A DNA stretch of 64,000 nucleotides from PALSA-693 sp963834725 (GCA_963834725.1 CAWICN010000001.1:5456001-5520000), one strand, 5' to 3'; counted from the stretch's first letter, positions 1-8,920 are shown. Numbers and translations are program-made. Notes: generated from the letters alone by a model not told the origin.

Positions 1-863
1 CCAAGCCGCACGCCAGCGTCCACGGCGTGGTTTCAGGCCCCGGCATCGTCGTGATCCGGCCGGGCGCGGAGTTGCGCTTCTTGCATCCGCTGCCGATCGA
101 GGCGCTCTCGGGGGTCGGGCCGGCCACAGCGAGCCGTCTGCGCAGCCTGGGGGTGTCGACGGTAGGTGACCTGGCGGCGGTTCCACCGGCCGTGCTCGAG
201 ACCGCGGTGGGCCGGGCTCATGGAAGGCAGCTCGGTCAGCTGGCCCGCGGCGTCGACGATCGGGCCGTCGACCCCGATCGCGCCGTCAAGTCGGTGAGTC
301 ACGAGGAGACCTATCCCACCGACCTCTATGACCGGGCCGAGTTGCGCCAGGAGATCGTGAGGATGGCCGACTCAGTGGCGAGCCGGTTACGACGAGCCGG
401 CCTGGCCGGCCGGACGGTGACCTTGAAGGTTCGCGCTGCGGATTTCACCACCCGCACCCGGTCCCGGAGCGGCCCTGAACGTCTCTCCGACGCGGCGGCG
501 ATCGCAGCCCGAGCCGTGGCCCTGCTCTACGCCGAGGATCTGAGCCGCGGCGTGCGGCTGCTCGGTGTGGGCGTGTCGAATCTCACCGAGATCGGCGCCG
601 AGCCCGCCCACCAGATGCGCCTCGATCTCGACGGGCCGGCGGGTGGTAAGGAAGAGCTGTGGGAGCGGTCCTGGCGTGACGCGTCCCGTGCCGTTGACGC
701 CATCCGGGGCCGCTACGGCGACGGGTCGGTGGCTCCGGCTACCCTGCTCGGATCCGGCGGCCTGCGCCTCAAGCGCCCGGGTGACACCCAGTGGGGTCCG
801 GTCGCGGACAGCGACTCCCTGGCCGCCCCTCCGGGCAAGACGCGGGCGACCGATGAGAAATAG
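1..863 (+). CDS. dinB: DNA polymerase IV (DinB), C-terminal part
   Basis: Y-family translesion polymerase, cut by the window edge; the reading frame is open from base 3, so the catalytic palm lies outside. What remains is the thumb with a helix-hairpin-helix (LSGVGPATASRLRSLGV, about residue 35 of the visible part) and the little-finger domain, which begins near VSHEETYPTDL and ends around LLGVGVSNL. The last 60 residues are a variable tail. The phrase GRELEFLHPLP of family members is matched by GAELRFLHPLP. It is followed 57 bp later by a separate small gene. Confidence 0.92.
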   Translation, partial: KPHASVHGVVSGPGIVVIRPGAELRFLHPLPIEALSGVGPATASRLRSLGVSTVGDLAAVPPAVLETAVGRAHGRQLGQLARGVDDRAVDPDRAVKSVSHEETYPTDLYDRAELRQEIVRMADSVASRLRRAGLAGRTVTLKVRAADFTTRTRSRSGPERLSDAAAIAARAVALLYAEDLSRGVRLLGVGVSNLTEIGAEPAHQMRLDLDGPAGGKEELWERSWRDASRAVDAIRGRYGDGSVAPATLLGSGGLRLKRPGDTQWGPVADSDSLAAPPGKTRATDEK

Positions 864-920
864 TCCCGCGTTGCTGTAGGTTATGAGCGGCGCGAAAATG
901 GCGTCGACGGAGGATACAAG

Positions 921-1298
921 GTGCCGCTGAACGAGCACGAAGAGCGCATACTGCACGAAATCGAGCAGCGCTTCCTCGCACACGATCCCGAGTCCGCCAA
1001 CCGGCTCCGTTCCACCACCCTTCCGAAGTACCTGGCCCGCAATTGTCGATGGGCCGCGCTCGGTTTCCTGGTGGGGCTGGTGGTGTTGCTGGTGGGCTTC
1101 GCCTCCAACTGGATTGTCGGGGTGTTCGGTTTCGCTGTCATGCTCGGTAGTGCCATCGTCTTGACCCACAACGTCCGGCGCATGGGCCAGCACGGGTTCC
1201 GCCAGTTGAGCGACTCGCTACGGGGCCGCGGCCTCAGCCAGGCGATCGATGACGCGGCCCGCCGGTTCAAGCGCCGTTTCGGAGGGGACGAGTCCTGA
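921..1298 (+). CDS. DUF3040 membrane protein
   Basis: Small protein of the actinobacterial DUF3040 family, recognised from its opening PLNEHEERILHEIEQRF. An acidic N-terminal helix is followed by two adjacent membrane segments (about residues 47-85) and a basic C-terminal tail. Function is not established. The GTG start is supported by GGAGG about 8 bases upstream. It ends 47 bp before the stop of a convergent gene. Confidence 0.88.
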   Translation: MPLNEHEERILHEIEQRFLAHDPESANRLRSTTLPKYLARNCRWAALGFLVGLVVLLVGFASNWIVGVFGFAVMLGSAIVLTHNVRRMGQHGFRQLSDSLRGRGLSQAIDDAARRFKRRFGGDES

Positions 1299-1303
1299 CT
1301 TGT

Positions 1304-1326
1304 GGCGCCGGTCCGGGATCGGCGCC
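1304..1326. terminator. GC hairpin between convergent genes
   Basis: GGCGCCG (1304-1310) and CGGCGCC (1320-1326) form a 7-bp stem with a 9-base loop in the gap between two convergent genes. There is no T tract, so intrinsic termination is uncertain; the position fits a shared transcription barrier. Confidence 0.4.
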
Positions 1327-1345
1327 GGCGCCCAGTTCGGACCAC

Positions 1346-3832
1346 TCAGCGCAAGGCGTGGGCAGCTGAGGGCTTGGTCGACCATGGACTCCGGGCGATC
1401 CTTTGACCCGGCGCGGAGCCGCCCTGCGCCAGACCGAATCCCATCCCGGGGCGAAGCCCGGGGTGAGGGATCAGGGCCCAGATGATCAATTGGCGGGCGC
1501 TGGCGCTCCGAAACAGCCCCTGGCGGATCTCGCGGGCGACGACCCTGGCCTCGCGGGCGCGCCCAGCCGGCACGGATGGGGCGAACGTCGCTTCGGTGGC
1601 CAGGCGGCCCAGGCGTCGTACCCCACCCGGCAGCCAGGCGGCGGGGTCGCGCAGCCGCCCGACCAGAAGACCTCCGGCCCGTTCGGCGAACTCCACGTCG
1701 GTCTCGCCGGGGGCCGGCTTGCCGCCCCACCACCCGAGCATGTCGGTCACGTCGGCCCAATAGGAACGCACCAAAGCGCCGGGGTTCCCGCGAGCACGCC
1801 ACCTCCGGATCAGCCATCCGCCCCGGCGCACGACGGTGACGATTAACGACCACACGCCGAATACCCCCAGGAGAATCAGGAAGACGGTCCACGCTGTGCT
1901 GCGGTGATGCCCGGTCACCGAAGCTGCCTGGTTTCCGGCCACGGTGGTTCCCGTGCCCGCCCCGCCGCCTCTCAGGCCCAGGGGCAACTGGCCCAGGTTG
2001 TGCGGGATCCCCAGGAACGGTGCGACCGGCGTGGCGCTCCCGCCGCCGGCGCTGTCTGCGGGAGGAGGGGCATATTGCTGCGACGGTGCGCCGACAGAAC
2101 TCTTGGTCGGTTCGAACGGCAGCCAGCCGTACTTCGGGCCGAAGTAGACCTCGGGCCACGTGTGAGCGTCCCCGTCCGTTACCTGGTAGGTGCCGGTGTC
2201 GACCGGGGTGCCAGTGATGAAGCCGACCGCCAGCCGAGTGGGCAGTCCAACGGCCCGGGCCAGCACTGCGTAGGCGCCGGCGAACTGCTGGCAGAACCCT
2301 TGGCGGGTGCCGAACAGGAAGGTGGTAAGCGCCGAGACGCCATAACCATCGTCAGGCGGGCTCAGGGTGTAGACGAAACCGTTGTCCGGATTCCAGAAAT
2401 AGTTCTGCAGTGCCAGGGCTTTACCGAATTCGGTCGTCTGTCCCTTGACGATGCCCTGGGCCAGGGCATCGACTCTTGACGGCACGGACTTGGGAAGCTG
2501 CAGGTAGCGCTTGATGGTGCCGGTGGCGTTCACCGGCGGCGCCTTCTCCAGCTGGGCCGGACTGAGGTCGGACAGGTACTGGTACGACGTGACCGTATAC
2601 GTCAGCCCGTTCGAGGTGGGGTGGGACGTGATGAGGCTGCCCGAGACGGGGTCGTAACTGACGTGGCGCACGCCTGAGACCGCCACAGGCGTGAAAGCGT
2701 CAGGCAACCAGACCGAGTCCAGCGTCTGGACCTGGAACGTCTGCTTAATGCTTCGCGTCCCCGGCGGGACCGTCTGACTGTCGGGTAGCTGACCGCTGAA
2801 GCTCCGGTAGGAGTTGGTCGAGACCCAGTCCTGACCGGTGAACGTGTCGAGCGAGGTGAGGCGCCAGTACGATGCCACCGCGCTTTGGACCCGGAAGACC
2901 GGCGTGTCAAATTCGTTGGTTATGCGAGTGTGGAGGTCCACGATGGGGTTGGGCACCTGGCGCGGACCCGTCCCGACGTCACCGAATCCGCCCCGCCATC
3001 CGAAGATGCCGCGTCCCTCGGTTCCTCCGGCGAGCGGGGTGAACAAGATGGCGGCCGCAAGCGAGGCCGCTCCGGCCGCGCAACCGGCTCGCATGGCCCA
3101 GCCGACCGCTCCGGCCCGCTGGTTGCCGAACCAGGCCTGATCCGAGCGGTCCACGGTGGCCCGGTGGATCACCAGGAAGACGAGAATCGCGGCCACCTCG
3201 AGTGTGACCGTCCACTCCCGCCCGGGACCCTCGCCGAGGATGCAGCAGACCACGAAGTACGCGAACGCTGGGGCGACGGCGTACAGCGCTGAGCGCCACC
3301 GGAAGGCGGCCCAGTCGCCGAGGATGGCCACCGCTCCGGTTCCGAGGACGGTGAGCAAGGTGTAGCCGGTCGTGGTGGTCACCGGGGTCACCGCGGCCGC
3401 GAAGTCGGCATGAGCCTGTGTCCACGCCGACCAGAGGTGGGATGCGGTTCCAGCGGCGGGAATCCCGTGATACGTCGACGACGGCAGCACCGTCCACCCC
3501 ATCAAGAACCACAACGCCAGCAGGGACACCGCCAGGGCCGCCACCGGGGGGACTCGCCATCGGCGAGCGGCCCAGCCGAGAGTATGCATGGCGATAGCAG
3601 TGACAAAGACCGGACCCACCCAGCCGTCGTTGGTAAACACGCGCAGCAGCCCGGCCGCCGACGCCAGGGTGAGGACGGTGAGCGACAGGGTGGTGGCCGG
3701 GTAGGCCTGTTGTTCTGCCATGAACAGCGATGGTGGGGCCAGCGACGACGGACGGGCCGGTGCGACGCCCGAGCTTGACGCGGGACGCGGCACACGGTGT
3801 GCGGTGCCAGCAGCACCGCCGGCCGTCAACAC
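1346..3832 (-). CDS. Transglutaminase-like membrane protein (TgpA type)
   Basis: Large membrane protein with an N-terminal multi-span DUF3488-type region (about residues 45-260), an extracytoplasmic transglutaminase core and a C-terminal membrane helix with a DUF4129-like tail. The catalytic Cys is in QGFCQQFAGAYAVLARAVGLP, shown here only to 20 residues as GFCQQFAGAYAVLARAVGLP; the His is in DAHTWPEVYFG and the Asp side lies near GWLPFEPT. It is the third gene of moxR-DUF58-tgpA, a common actinobacterial trio whose exact role is unsettled. I chose GTG at 3832 because GGAGGG lies 6 bases upstream and the start overlaps the DUF58 gene's stop (GTGTTGA); a GTG at 3847 is also in frame. Confidence 0.88.
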   Translation of the reverse strand: MLTAGGAAGTAHRVPRPASSSGVAPARPSSLAPPSLFMAEQQAYPATTLSLTVLTLASAAGLLRVFTNDGWVGPVFVTAIAMHTLGWAARRWRVPPVAALAVSLLALWFLMGWTVLPSSTYHGIPAAGTASHLWSAWTQAHADFAAAVTPVTTTTGYTLLTVLGTGAVAILGDWAAFRWRSALYAVAPAFAYFVVCCILGEGPGREWTVTLEVAAILVFLVIHRATVDRSDQAWFGNQRAGAVGWAMRAGCAAGAASLAAAILFTPLAGGTEGRGIFGWRGGFGDVGTGPRQVPNPIVDLHTRITNEFDTPVFRVQSAVASYWRLTSLDTFTGQDWVSTNSYRSFSGQLPDSQTVPPGTRSIKQTFQVQTLDSVWLPDAFTPVAVSGVRHVSYDPVSGSLITSHPTSNGLTYTVTSYQYLSDLSPAQLEKAPPVNATGTIKRYLQLPKSVPSRVDALAQGIVKGQTTEFGKALALQNYFWNPDNGFVYTLSPPDDGYGVSALTTFLFGTRQGFCQQFAGAYAVLARAVGLPTRLAVGFITGTPVDTGTYQVTDGDAHTWPEVYFGPKYGWLPFEPTKSSVGAPSQQYAPPPADSAGGGSATPVAPFLGIPHNLGQLPLGLRGGGAGTGTTVAGNQAASVTGHHRSTAWTVFLILLGVFGVWSLIVTVVRRGGWLIRRWRARGNPGALVRSYWADVTDMLGWWGGKPAPGETDVEFAERAGGLLVGRLRDPAAWLPGGVRRLGRLATEATFAPSVPAGRAREARVVAREIRQGLFRSASARQLIIWALIPHPGLRPGMGFGLAQGGSAPGQRIARSPWSTKPSAAHALR

Positions 3833-5001
3833 GGGACACCCTCCCACGCTGAGCGAAACGAACCCCCTGCCGGCACCACGACCGTCCGGCCGTGAGCAGG
3901 GACCCGTTCGGGGCGGCGCGCCCTGGGCCCGGACTGTTGGAAAATGACCATGGTGAAGCGGTCCCGACGGCTAGTCCGGATGGCCCAGGACAGGTCGGTC
4001 TCGGTGGCCGCCTGGGTGGTGAGCAGCACGAGTGGACCGGTGCCGCCCGATCCAATCGGCAAATCGTCCGTCAAGGTGGTCCCCGGGTGCGGCGCGGCGG
4101 CGGCCAGCAAATCCAGGATGGCCGCCCCGTGGGGCGCGGACGCGCCGAACCCGCTGTCGACGCCGCTCGTGCTGACGACGCGCACGTGGACCCTGTTGCG
4201 AATACCGGCCATCGCGACAGTGGCCGAGGCCGACAATGTCGCCTCGAGAGTGGCGGCGTCCTGGACCTCCGCACGGAGATCGACGGCGACCGTGAGCCGG
4301 CCCTGCAACAGGTTCTCGGGTTGGCGGATCATCAGCTGGTCGGTCCGGGCGGTGGACGCCCAGTGCACCCGGCGAAGATCGTCACCGACGCGGTACTCGC
4401 GAAGCCCGTAGAACTCGTCCCCGAGCCGACCGACGAGCGGCTGGGGCACGCGCACGTCGGGATCCGGCTCAGCCGGCCAGGCCGGCGACCGAATGGAATC
4501 GACCCGCGGGTGCACGGTGAGCGTCGAGGTCCCGCAGCCGATCGTGCCCACCCGCGTCAGACCGAATGGATCAGACAGCTCCAGCTCCAGCGGTCCTAGC
4601 TCGAACACGCCCCGGCGGGACGTGGGCAGCGAGTACGCCGCCCAGCGCAGCTCCCCGGGATGGAGTGGGGCGACGAGAAACCGGGCCCAGCGCCGGCCGC
4701 CGTCGAAGGGATCCTTCGCAGCCAGGATGGGAGACAGCTCAGGGCTGTGATTGACAACGGCCAGCTCGACTCGCGCCGGGACACCGGCCGGAACCCGGGC
4801 GGGGCGGACGTGGCGCACGACGCGAACATCCCAACGCCGGCTGGCCACCCAGCCTCGAGCAGCGACGATCAGGACCACGCCCGCGGCCGCTACCGGATAG
4901 AGCTCCTCGATGCCGAACAGGAATCCCGCAAGGGTTAACAACAGGGACAGGGCCAGAAGCACCCACCCGCGCTGGGTAAGGCCGACCCGCCCGGGGTTCA
5001 T
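3826..5001 (-). CDS. DUF58 domain protein
   Basis: Two N-terminal membrane helices (about residues 12-50) are followed by a variable beta region and the DUF58/von Willebrand A-like domain, with its hallmark RRVHWASTARTDQLMIRQPE near residues 235-255. Proteins of this family are usually encoded next to a MoxR ATPase and are thought to be its partners. The ATG overlaps the moxR stop (ATGA), indicating translational coupling; the 3' end overlaps the transglutaminase gene by a few bases. Confidence 0.9.
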   Translation of the reverse strand: MNPGRVGLTQRGWVLLALSLLLTLAGFLFGIEELYPVAAAGVVLIVAARGWVASRRWDVRVVRHVRPARVPAGVPARVELAVVNHSPELSPILAAKDPFDGGRRWARFLVAPLHPGELRWAAYSLPTSRRGVFELGPLELELSDPFGLTRVGTIGCGTSTLTVHPRVDSIRSPAWPAEPDPDVRVPQPLVGRLGDEFYGLREYRVGDDLRRVHWASTARTDQLMIRQPENLLQGRLTVAVDLRAEVQDAATLEATLSASATVAMAGIRNRVHVRVVSTSGVDSGFGASAPHGAAILDLLAAAAPHPGTTLTDDLPIGSGGTGPLVLLTTQAATETDLSWAIRTSRRDRFTMVIFQQSGPRARRPERVPAHGRTVVVPAGGSFRSAWEGVPC

Positions 5002-5983
5002 CAGCCTCCCGCTCGTCCGGTCGGAACGGGTACGGTGCGAAGAACCTCGTCGACCACCTCGGCGATATCGACGCCCGAGACGACCCCCTCGGGCGACAGG
5101 ACGAGGCGATGCTCCAGCACCGGTCCGGCCAGGAATTTGATGTCGTCGGGTACGACGTACTCCCGCCCCGTCGACGCGGCCAGGGCGCGGGCCGCCCGCT
5201 GCAAGGCCAGGGCGGCTCGCGGCGACATCCCGAGCGACAAGGCGGGATGATTGCGCGTGGCTGTCGCCAGATCGACGATGTAGCCCTTTAGTGCCGTCGC
5301 CACGTGCACCTGGGTCGTGATAGCGACCATGGTCGGAATGGCGTCGGGCCCGGCTACCGCCGAGAGGTCCTCGACCTGGGTCCGCGTGTCGGTCCCTTCG
5401 AGCATGGCCATCTCGGCGTGCCGGTCGGGGTACCCCATCCGGACCCGCAGCAGGAACCGGTCGAGCTGGCTCTCGGGAAGCGGGTAGGTGCCCTCGTGTT
5501 CGACCGGATTCTGGGTGGCAATGACCAGGAACGGATGGGGCAGGCGATGGGTCACGTTGTCGACAGTGACCTGACCCTCCTGCATCGCCTCCAGCAGGGC
5601 TGACTGAGTCTTTGGTGAGGCCCGATTGATCTCATCACCGAGCACCACGTTGGCGAACACCCCGCCCGGCCGGAATGTGAACGATCCCGTCTCCCGGTCG
5701 AACACGCTTGCTCCAGTCACGTCAGAGGGCAGCAAATCGGGCGTGAACTGGATGCGCCGCCACTGAAGGTCGAAAGATCGGGCCAGCGCCTTGGCCAGGC
5801 TGGTCTTGCCGACGCCTGGCACATCCTCGAGCAGGAGGTGTCCCTCTGCGGCCACGCACACCAACGCCAGCCTGGTTGGGTCCCTTTGCCCTCCAGCACC
5901 TGGGCCACGTTGTCGACGACCGTGTCGAATATCTCTGCAAAGGCGCCGACGGACTGCACCTCCACCGCCGGTTGTCGTACCAT
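5001..5983 (-). CDS. moxR: MoxR-type AAA ATPase, with a frameshift
   Basis: AAA+ ATPase with Walker A GVGKTSLAKA, Walker B VVLGDEINRASPKTQSALLEAM (key residues GDEIN), and an arginine-rich sensor region. The first 35 codons (ATG at 5983, with AGGAGG 5 bases upstream: VRQPAVEVQSVGAFAEIF) lie in one frame and the rest in another. The shift is near 5875-5882, between EGKGTQ and LALVCVAAEG. One missing C in a CC pair would restore a normal MoxR sequence. Acts with the downstream DUF58 and transglutaminase proteins. Confidence 0.9.
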
Positions 5984-6027
5984 CGGGCCTCCTGGAACAG
6001 TCTTCCGGTTAGCGTACCCTCCTCGAA

Positions 6028-6939
6028 ATGAGTTCATCACCCCGTGGTTCTGGAGGGGGGGCGACGGAGTCCGTGCTGGCAGTCGACATCGGCGGGACCA
6101 AGCTGGCCGCGGGCGTCGTTGACCGGCGGGGGCAGGTCGTCTGGGCGTCTCAGGTACCCACGCCGCAGAGCGGGGCGGAGACAATCTGGGCCGCGCTCGA
6201 GGCACTTGTGCGGGATGTTCCCCCCGCCCGACCCCTGGCGTGCGGAATCGGGTCGGGCGGACCCATGTCGGCCGGGGGAGAGCTGATCTCTCCGCTCAAC
6301 ATCCCCGGCTGGCGCGACTTTCCGCTCCGCTCCCGCCTGGCCCAACTGACCGGCCTGCCAACCTGGATCGATAACGACGCCAAAGCGTTGGCCCTGGCCG
6401 ACGGCTGGGTGGGCGAGGCCGCGGGCGTGGGCAACTACATCTCAGTGGTCGTGTCCACCGGAGTCGGCGGTGGCATCGTCGTGGACGGCCGATTGCTTGA
6501 CGGGAGTGACGGCAACGCCGGGCACATCGGTCATGTCGTGGTGGAGCCGAACGGTCGGCCGTGCGCATGCGGAGGGCGGGGCTGCCTGGAGGCGGAGGCG
6601 TCCGGTACCGCGATCGCAGCGATCACGGGTCGAGCCGCAGCCGGGGCCGGCCCCGAGGTCGTGGCGCGCACCGGGATGCTGGTCGGCCGGGCCGTGGCGT
6701 CAGTGGCCAACCTGCTCGACCTGCAGCTGGCTCTGGTCAGCGGCTCGGTGGCGCTCGGCTTTGGCGAGCCTTTCTTTGCTGCCGCCCGGGCCGAGCTAGC
6801 CGCCCGCGCCCGCCTGCAGTTCTCGCACCACTGCCGCATTGTTTCCAGCCGGCTCGGGGCGGCGGGTCCGCTGATCGGGGCGGCAGCGGTGGGATGGCGG
6901 GGTTACGACACCGCTGGCTCGGGGCGGCGGGGCCGGTGA
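6028..6939 (+). CDS. ROK family sugar kinase (glucokinase-like)
   Basis: ATP-dependent hexose kinase of the ROK family. Phosphate-binding motif VDIGGTKLAAG at residues 16-26, catalytic Asp in WIDNDAKALAL, and the ROK zinc site GHVVVEPNGRPCACGGRGCL (the CxCGGxGC cysteines) are all present. Glucose is the likely substrate but specificity cannot be read from motifs alone. It is transcribed divergently from moxR across about 44 bp. GTG at 6073 is a second possible start that begins directly before the phosphate motif. The last 20 codons lie in a local duplication, so the C-terminus may not be ancestral. Confidence 0.87.
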   Translation: MSSSPRGSGGGATESVLAVDIGGTKLAAGVVDRRGQVVWASQVPTPQSGAETIWAALEALVRDVPPARPLACGIGSGGPMSAGGELISPLNIPGWRDFPLRSRLAQLTGLPTWIDNDAKALALADGWVGEAAGVGNYISVVVSTGVGGGIVVDGRLLDGSDGNAGHIGHVVVEPNGRPCACGGRGCLEAEASGTAIAAITGRAAAGAGPEVVARTGMLVGRAVASVANLLDLQLALVSGSVALGFGEPFFAAARAELAARARLQFSHHCRIVSSRLGAAGPLIGAAAVGWRGYDTAGSGRRGR

Positions 6940-7000
6940 TCGCGGTGGCGAGTTTGGTGATCGGGGCGGCAGCAGCGGGATGGCGGGATGACGACACCGC
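6872..7000 (+). repeat. Imperfect direct duplication at the kinase 3' end
   Basis: A 42-43 bp segment starting TGATCGGGGCGGCAGC and ending ACGACACCGC occurs at 6872-6913 and again at 6958-7000. A second block, GGCTCGGGGCGGCGGG, occurs at 6851 and 6916. The downstream copy in another frame encodes the same ending (GAAAAGWRDDDT versus GAAAVGWRGYDT), so the kinase's original 3' end seems to have been duplicated out of frame. Confidence 0.7.
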
Positions 7001-7012
7001 CCGCCGGAAACG

Positions 7013-7312
7013 GTGAGCGCCCGCCGGGGGCGCGGCCCCGATCGTCGCCCTCATCGCCGAGATCGTCTCGGACGAGCCGGACCGGCCCTGCCGGCAGTCC
7101 GGGCCGTGGCGGCCCGCCCCCACCTGTGGCCGAGCCTGGCCCGGCTGGCGCCCCCCCGATGGTGGCGGCGCTGGCCGCCGAGCCCCTTGCCGCCGGCCGA
7201 CTATGTTCGCTTCCGGACCCAGACCATGTACGGCGACACCGGACGGCTCGATCCGCGGGACCTCATCGCTTATCTCGAGTGGTGTCGTCGTATGGGGTCG
7301 CGGGCGCGATAA
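7013..7312 (+). CDS. Small conserved actinobacterial protein of unknown function
   Basis: Function unknown. The C-terminal two thirds resemble a short actinobacterial protein family I know only as hypothetical: VRAVAARPHLWPSLARLAPP, then a WWRR tryptophan-arginine patch, PxxxYVRFRTQTMYGD and a closing AYLEWCRR. The basic N-terminus is not conserved, so the GTG start is uncertain. It sits between the sugar kinase and an HNH nuclease on the same strand. Confidence 0.62.
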   Translation: MSARRGRGPDRRPHRRDRLGRAGPALPAVRAVAARPHLWPSLARLAPPRWWRRWPPSPLPPADYVRFRTQTMYGDTGRLDPRDLIAYLEWCRRMGSRAR

Positions 7313-7409
7313 CGTCTGGCGGTGCGTTGCGCACCATCAGGGGAAGAGGGCGCGGACCCTGCCGCAGCCCACCAGCGGCCACCGGGCCGGTAGGAGACTC
7401 CGGGCGGCG

Positions 7410-7922
7410 ATGACGGAATCGCTCGTGCTCAACGCCACCTATGAACCGCTGTGCGTCGTTCCGAGCCGCCGAGCGCTCACGCTGATCCTCGACGAGAAGG
7501 CAGAGCTGTTGCATGCCACCGACCGATTGTTCCGGGCCGAGCGACTGGCGATGGCGGAGCCATCGGTTGTACGGCTCTGCTACTACGTCAAGGTCCCCTA
7601 TCAAGCGCGGGTGGCACTTAACCGCCGGGCGGTGTTCGCCCGCGATGGCCACCGATGCCAGTACTGCGGGGCGTCGGCAGAGAACATCGACCACGTGATC
7701 CCCCGAAGCAAAGGCGGAACGCACGCCTGGGACAACGTGGTGGCCTCATGCCGTCCCTGCAACACGCGCAAGCGAGACCGGCTGCTCGAGGACAGCGGTA
7801 TGCGGCTCCGGCGCCGCCCCACCGCACCCCGGGAACGGACCTGGATCCTGGTCGCCACCGGTGCCATCCGCTCCGACTGGGAGCCGTATCTCGGATCGAA
7901 AGCGGCCGGCCTGTCGGCTTGA
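7410..7922 (+). CDS. HNH endonuclease
   Basis: HNH nuclease of about 170 residues. Structural zinc pairs are CQYCG and CRPCN; the HNH core reads ENIDHVIPRSKGGTHAWDNV, with the first His in IDHVIPRSKGG and the Asn in WDNVV. The N-terminus LVLNATYEPLCVVPSRRAL is typical of a stand-alone actinobacterial HNH family whose biological role is unclear. The ATG at 7410 is preferred over upstream in-frame starts because the family begins here. Its stop overlaps the next gene's start. Confidence 0.87.
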   Translation: MTESLVLNATYEPLCVVPSRRALTLILDEKAELLHATDRLFRAERLAMAEPSVVRLCYYVKVPYQARVALNRRAVFARDGHRCQYCGASAENIDHVIPRSKGGTHAWDNVVASCRPCNTRKRDRLLEDSGMRLRRRPTAPRERTWILVATGAIRSDWEPYLGSKAAGLSA

Positions 7923-8647
7923 GTCCCACCGCGGCGCCGCCCTGGCGCGTCGAACACCGGCAGGGCCCGGCCGGCGTCCTACTGGCCCAGTCGCTGGAGG
8001 CGTTGCGGGCGTCGGCCGGCACCGCTGCCACGGGCACCCGCCTGGTACGCGTCCTTCAGATCGACCGGCCCGCGCTGCTACTCGGCAGCGGCCAGTCGGA
8101 ATCGGATGTCGACGCGGCCGCGGCTGACAGAGAAGGTGTGCAAGTGGTCCGCCGATCCACTGGAGGCGGGGCGGTGCTCGTGGATCCCGACGGCGTGCTC
8201 TGGGTCGATCTGATCATCCCTGCCAGCGATCCGCTCTGGGACAGTGACCTGCGTCGCGCCCCCTGGTGGCTCGGGGACGCCTGGGCCGCCGCCGTCGACC
8301 AGATCGGAGCCGGTCCGGCCCATGTCTGGCGCGGCGGTATGCAACCGAGTGATTGGTCCAAGCGGGTCTGCTTTGCTGGACTGGGGCCGGGCGAGGTGAC
8401 CGTCGGATCACAGAAGGTCGTAGGTATCTCCCAGCGTCGGACCCGGCCGGGTGTGCTCTTCCAGACCGCGGCGCTGCTGCGCTGGGAGCCCGCCGCTCTC
8501 GTGGCCCTGCTGGCCGTGGACGAGGCGGCCCGGGCCGGCACGACCGCTGAGCTCCAGGACCTGGCTGCCGGCGTAGGGACAGCACAGGCGGATGCCCTGA
8601 CCGCGGCGCTACTCGCCGCCTTACCCGACTCCTCCCCGAGGGGCTGA
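7919..8647 (+). CDS. Lipoate-protein ligase A family protein
   Basis: Biotin/lipoate protein ligase fold, 242 residues. Motifs: VVRRSTGGGAVLVD (lipoyl-adenylate binding loop) and VGSQKVVGISQRRT with the expected catalytic Lys. It could attach lipoate or octanoate to E2 or GcvH proteins; whether it is a ligase or a transferase cannot be told. A TTG start overlaps the HNH stop (TTGA), so the two are probably translated together. Confidence 0.78.
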   Translation: MSPTAAPPWRVEHRQGPAGVLLAQSLEALRASAGTAATGTRLVRVLQIDRPALLLGSGQSESDVDAAAADREGVQVVRRSTGGGAVLVDPDGVLWVDLIIPASDPLWDSDLRRAPWWLGDAWAAAVDQIGAGPAHVWRGGMQPSDWSKRVCFAGLGPGEVTVGSQKVVGISQRRTRPGVLFQTAALLRWEPAALVALLAVDEAARAGTTAELQDLAAGVGTAQADALTAALLAALPDSSPRG

Positions 8648-8670
8648 GAGCTCAACCGAGCCGGTCCCAC

Positions 8671-8689
8671 CGACTTTTGGGGCCTGGCG
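8671..8689 (+). repeat. Copy of a dispersed intergenic motif
   Basis: CGACTTTTGG followed by two bases and CCTGGCG. The same 19-base pattern, differing only at the two middle bases, is on the minus strand at 34714-34696 in the inverted-repeat region after rluD. Both copies are intergenic and just downstream of a gene. Confidence 0.5.
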
Positions 8690-8752
8690 AACCTTACAGA
8701 TCAGCGAGACGTGGCGCGGCGCCGAGCGCAGAGAGTGGCGGACTACACGACC

Positions 8753-8834
8753 TTTTCTGTAGCGATCCGTCCCCTTTCGAGATTTTCTGTAGCGAAGCGT
8801 GCCCAACTGAAGCGGACGCCGCGACAGAAAATCG
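8753..8834. repeat. Tandem and inverted TTTTCTGT repeats before the mraZ promoter
   Basis: TTTTCTGTAGCGA occurs at 8753 and 8783, 30 bp apart, and an inverted copy (GCGACAGAAAA) lies at 8821-8831. The second and third copies can form a hairpin. A degenerate version of the same unit is found after menD near 59907-59985. Role unknown; a transcription barrier between the lipoate ligase gene and the dcw promoter is possible. Confidence 0.5.
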
Positions 8835-8878
8835 CCCGCGCCTCGGGAGTGTTCCGAGGGCGTGGCGCCTTCAGGTGG

Positions 8879-8907
8879 TTGACTGTGGAGGGAAAGTGGC
8901 ATATAGT
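8879..8907 (+). promoter_or_regulatory. Sigma-70-type promoter of the dcw cluster
   Basis: TTGACT (8879-8884) and TATAGT (8902-8907) are separated by exactly 17 bp, about 60 bp upstream of mraZ. This is the best-formed promoter seen in the window, and it is overlapped by the GTGG repeats that MraZ would bind. Confidence 0.75.
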
Positions 8908-8920
8908 GGTGGGAAGTGGT
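8885..8920 (+). promoter_or_regulatory. MraZ-binding box array
   Basis: GTGG is repeated at 8885, 8896, 8906 and 8916, that is with one helical turn of spacing, and three copies read AGTGG. MraZ proteins are known to bind direct repeats of a GTGG-type or TGGG-type core at 10-bp spacing in their own promoter. The array covers the spacer, the -10 box and the start-site region, which fits autoregulation of the division cluster. Confidence 0.72.
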
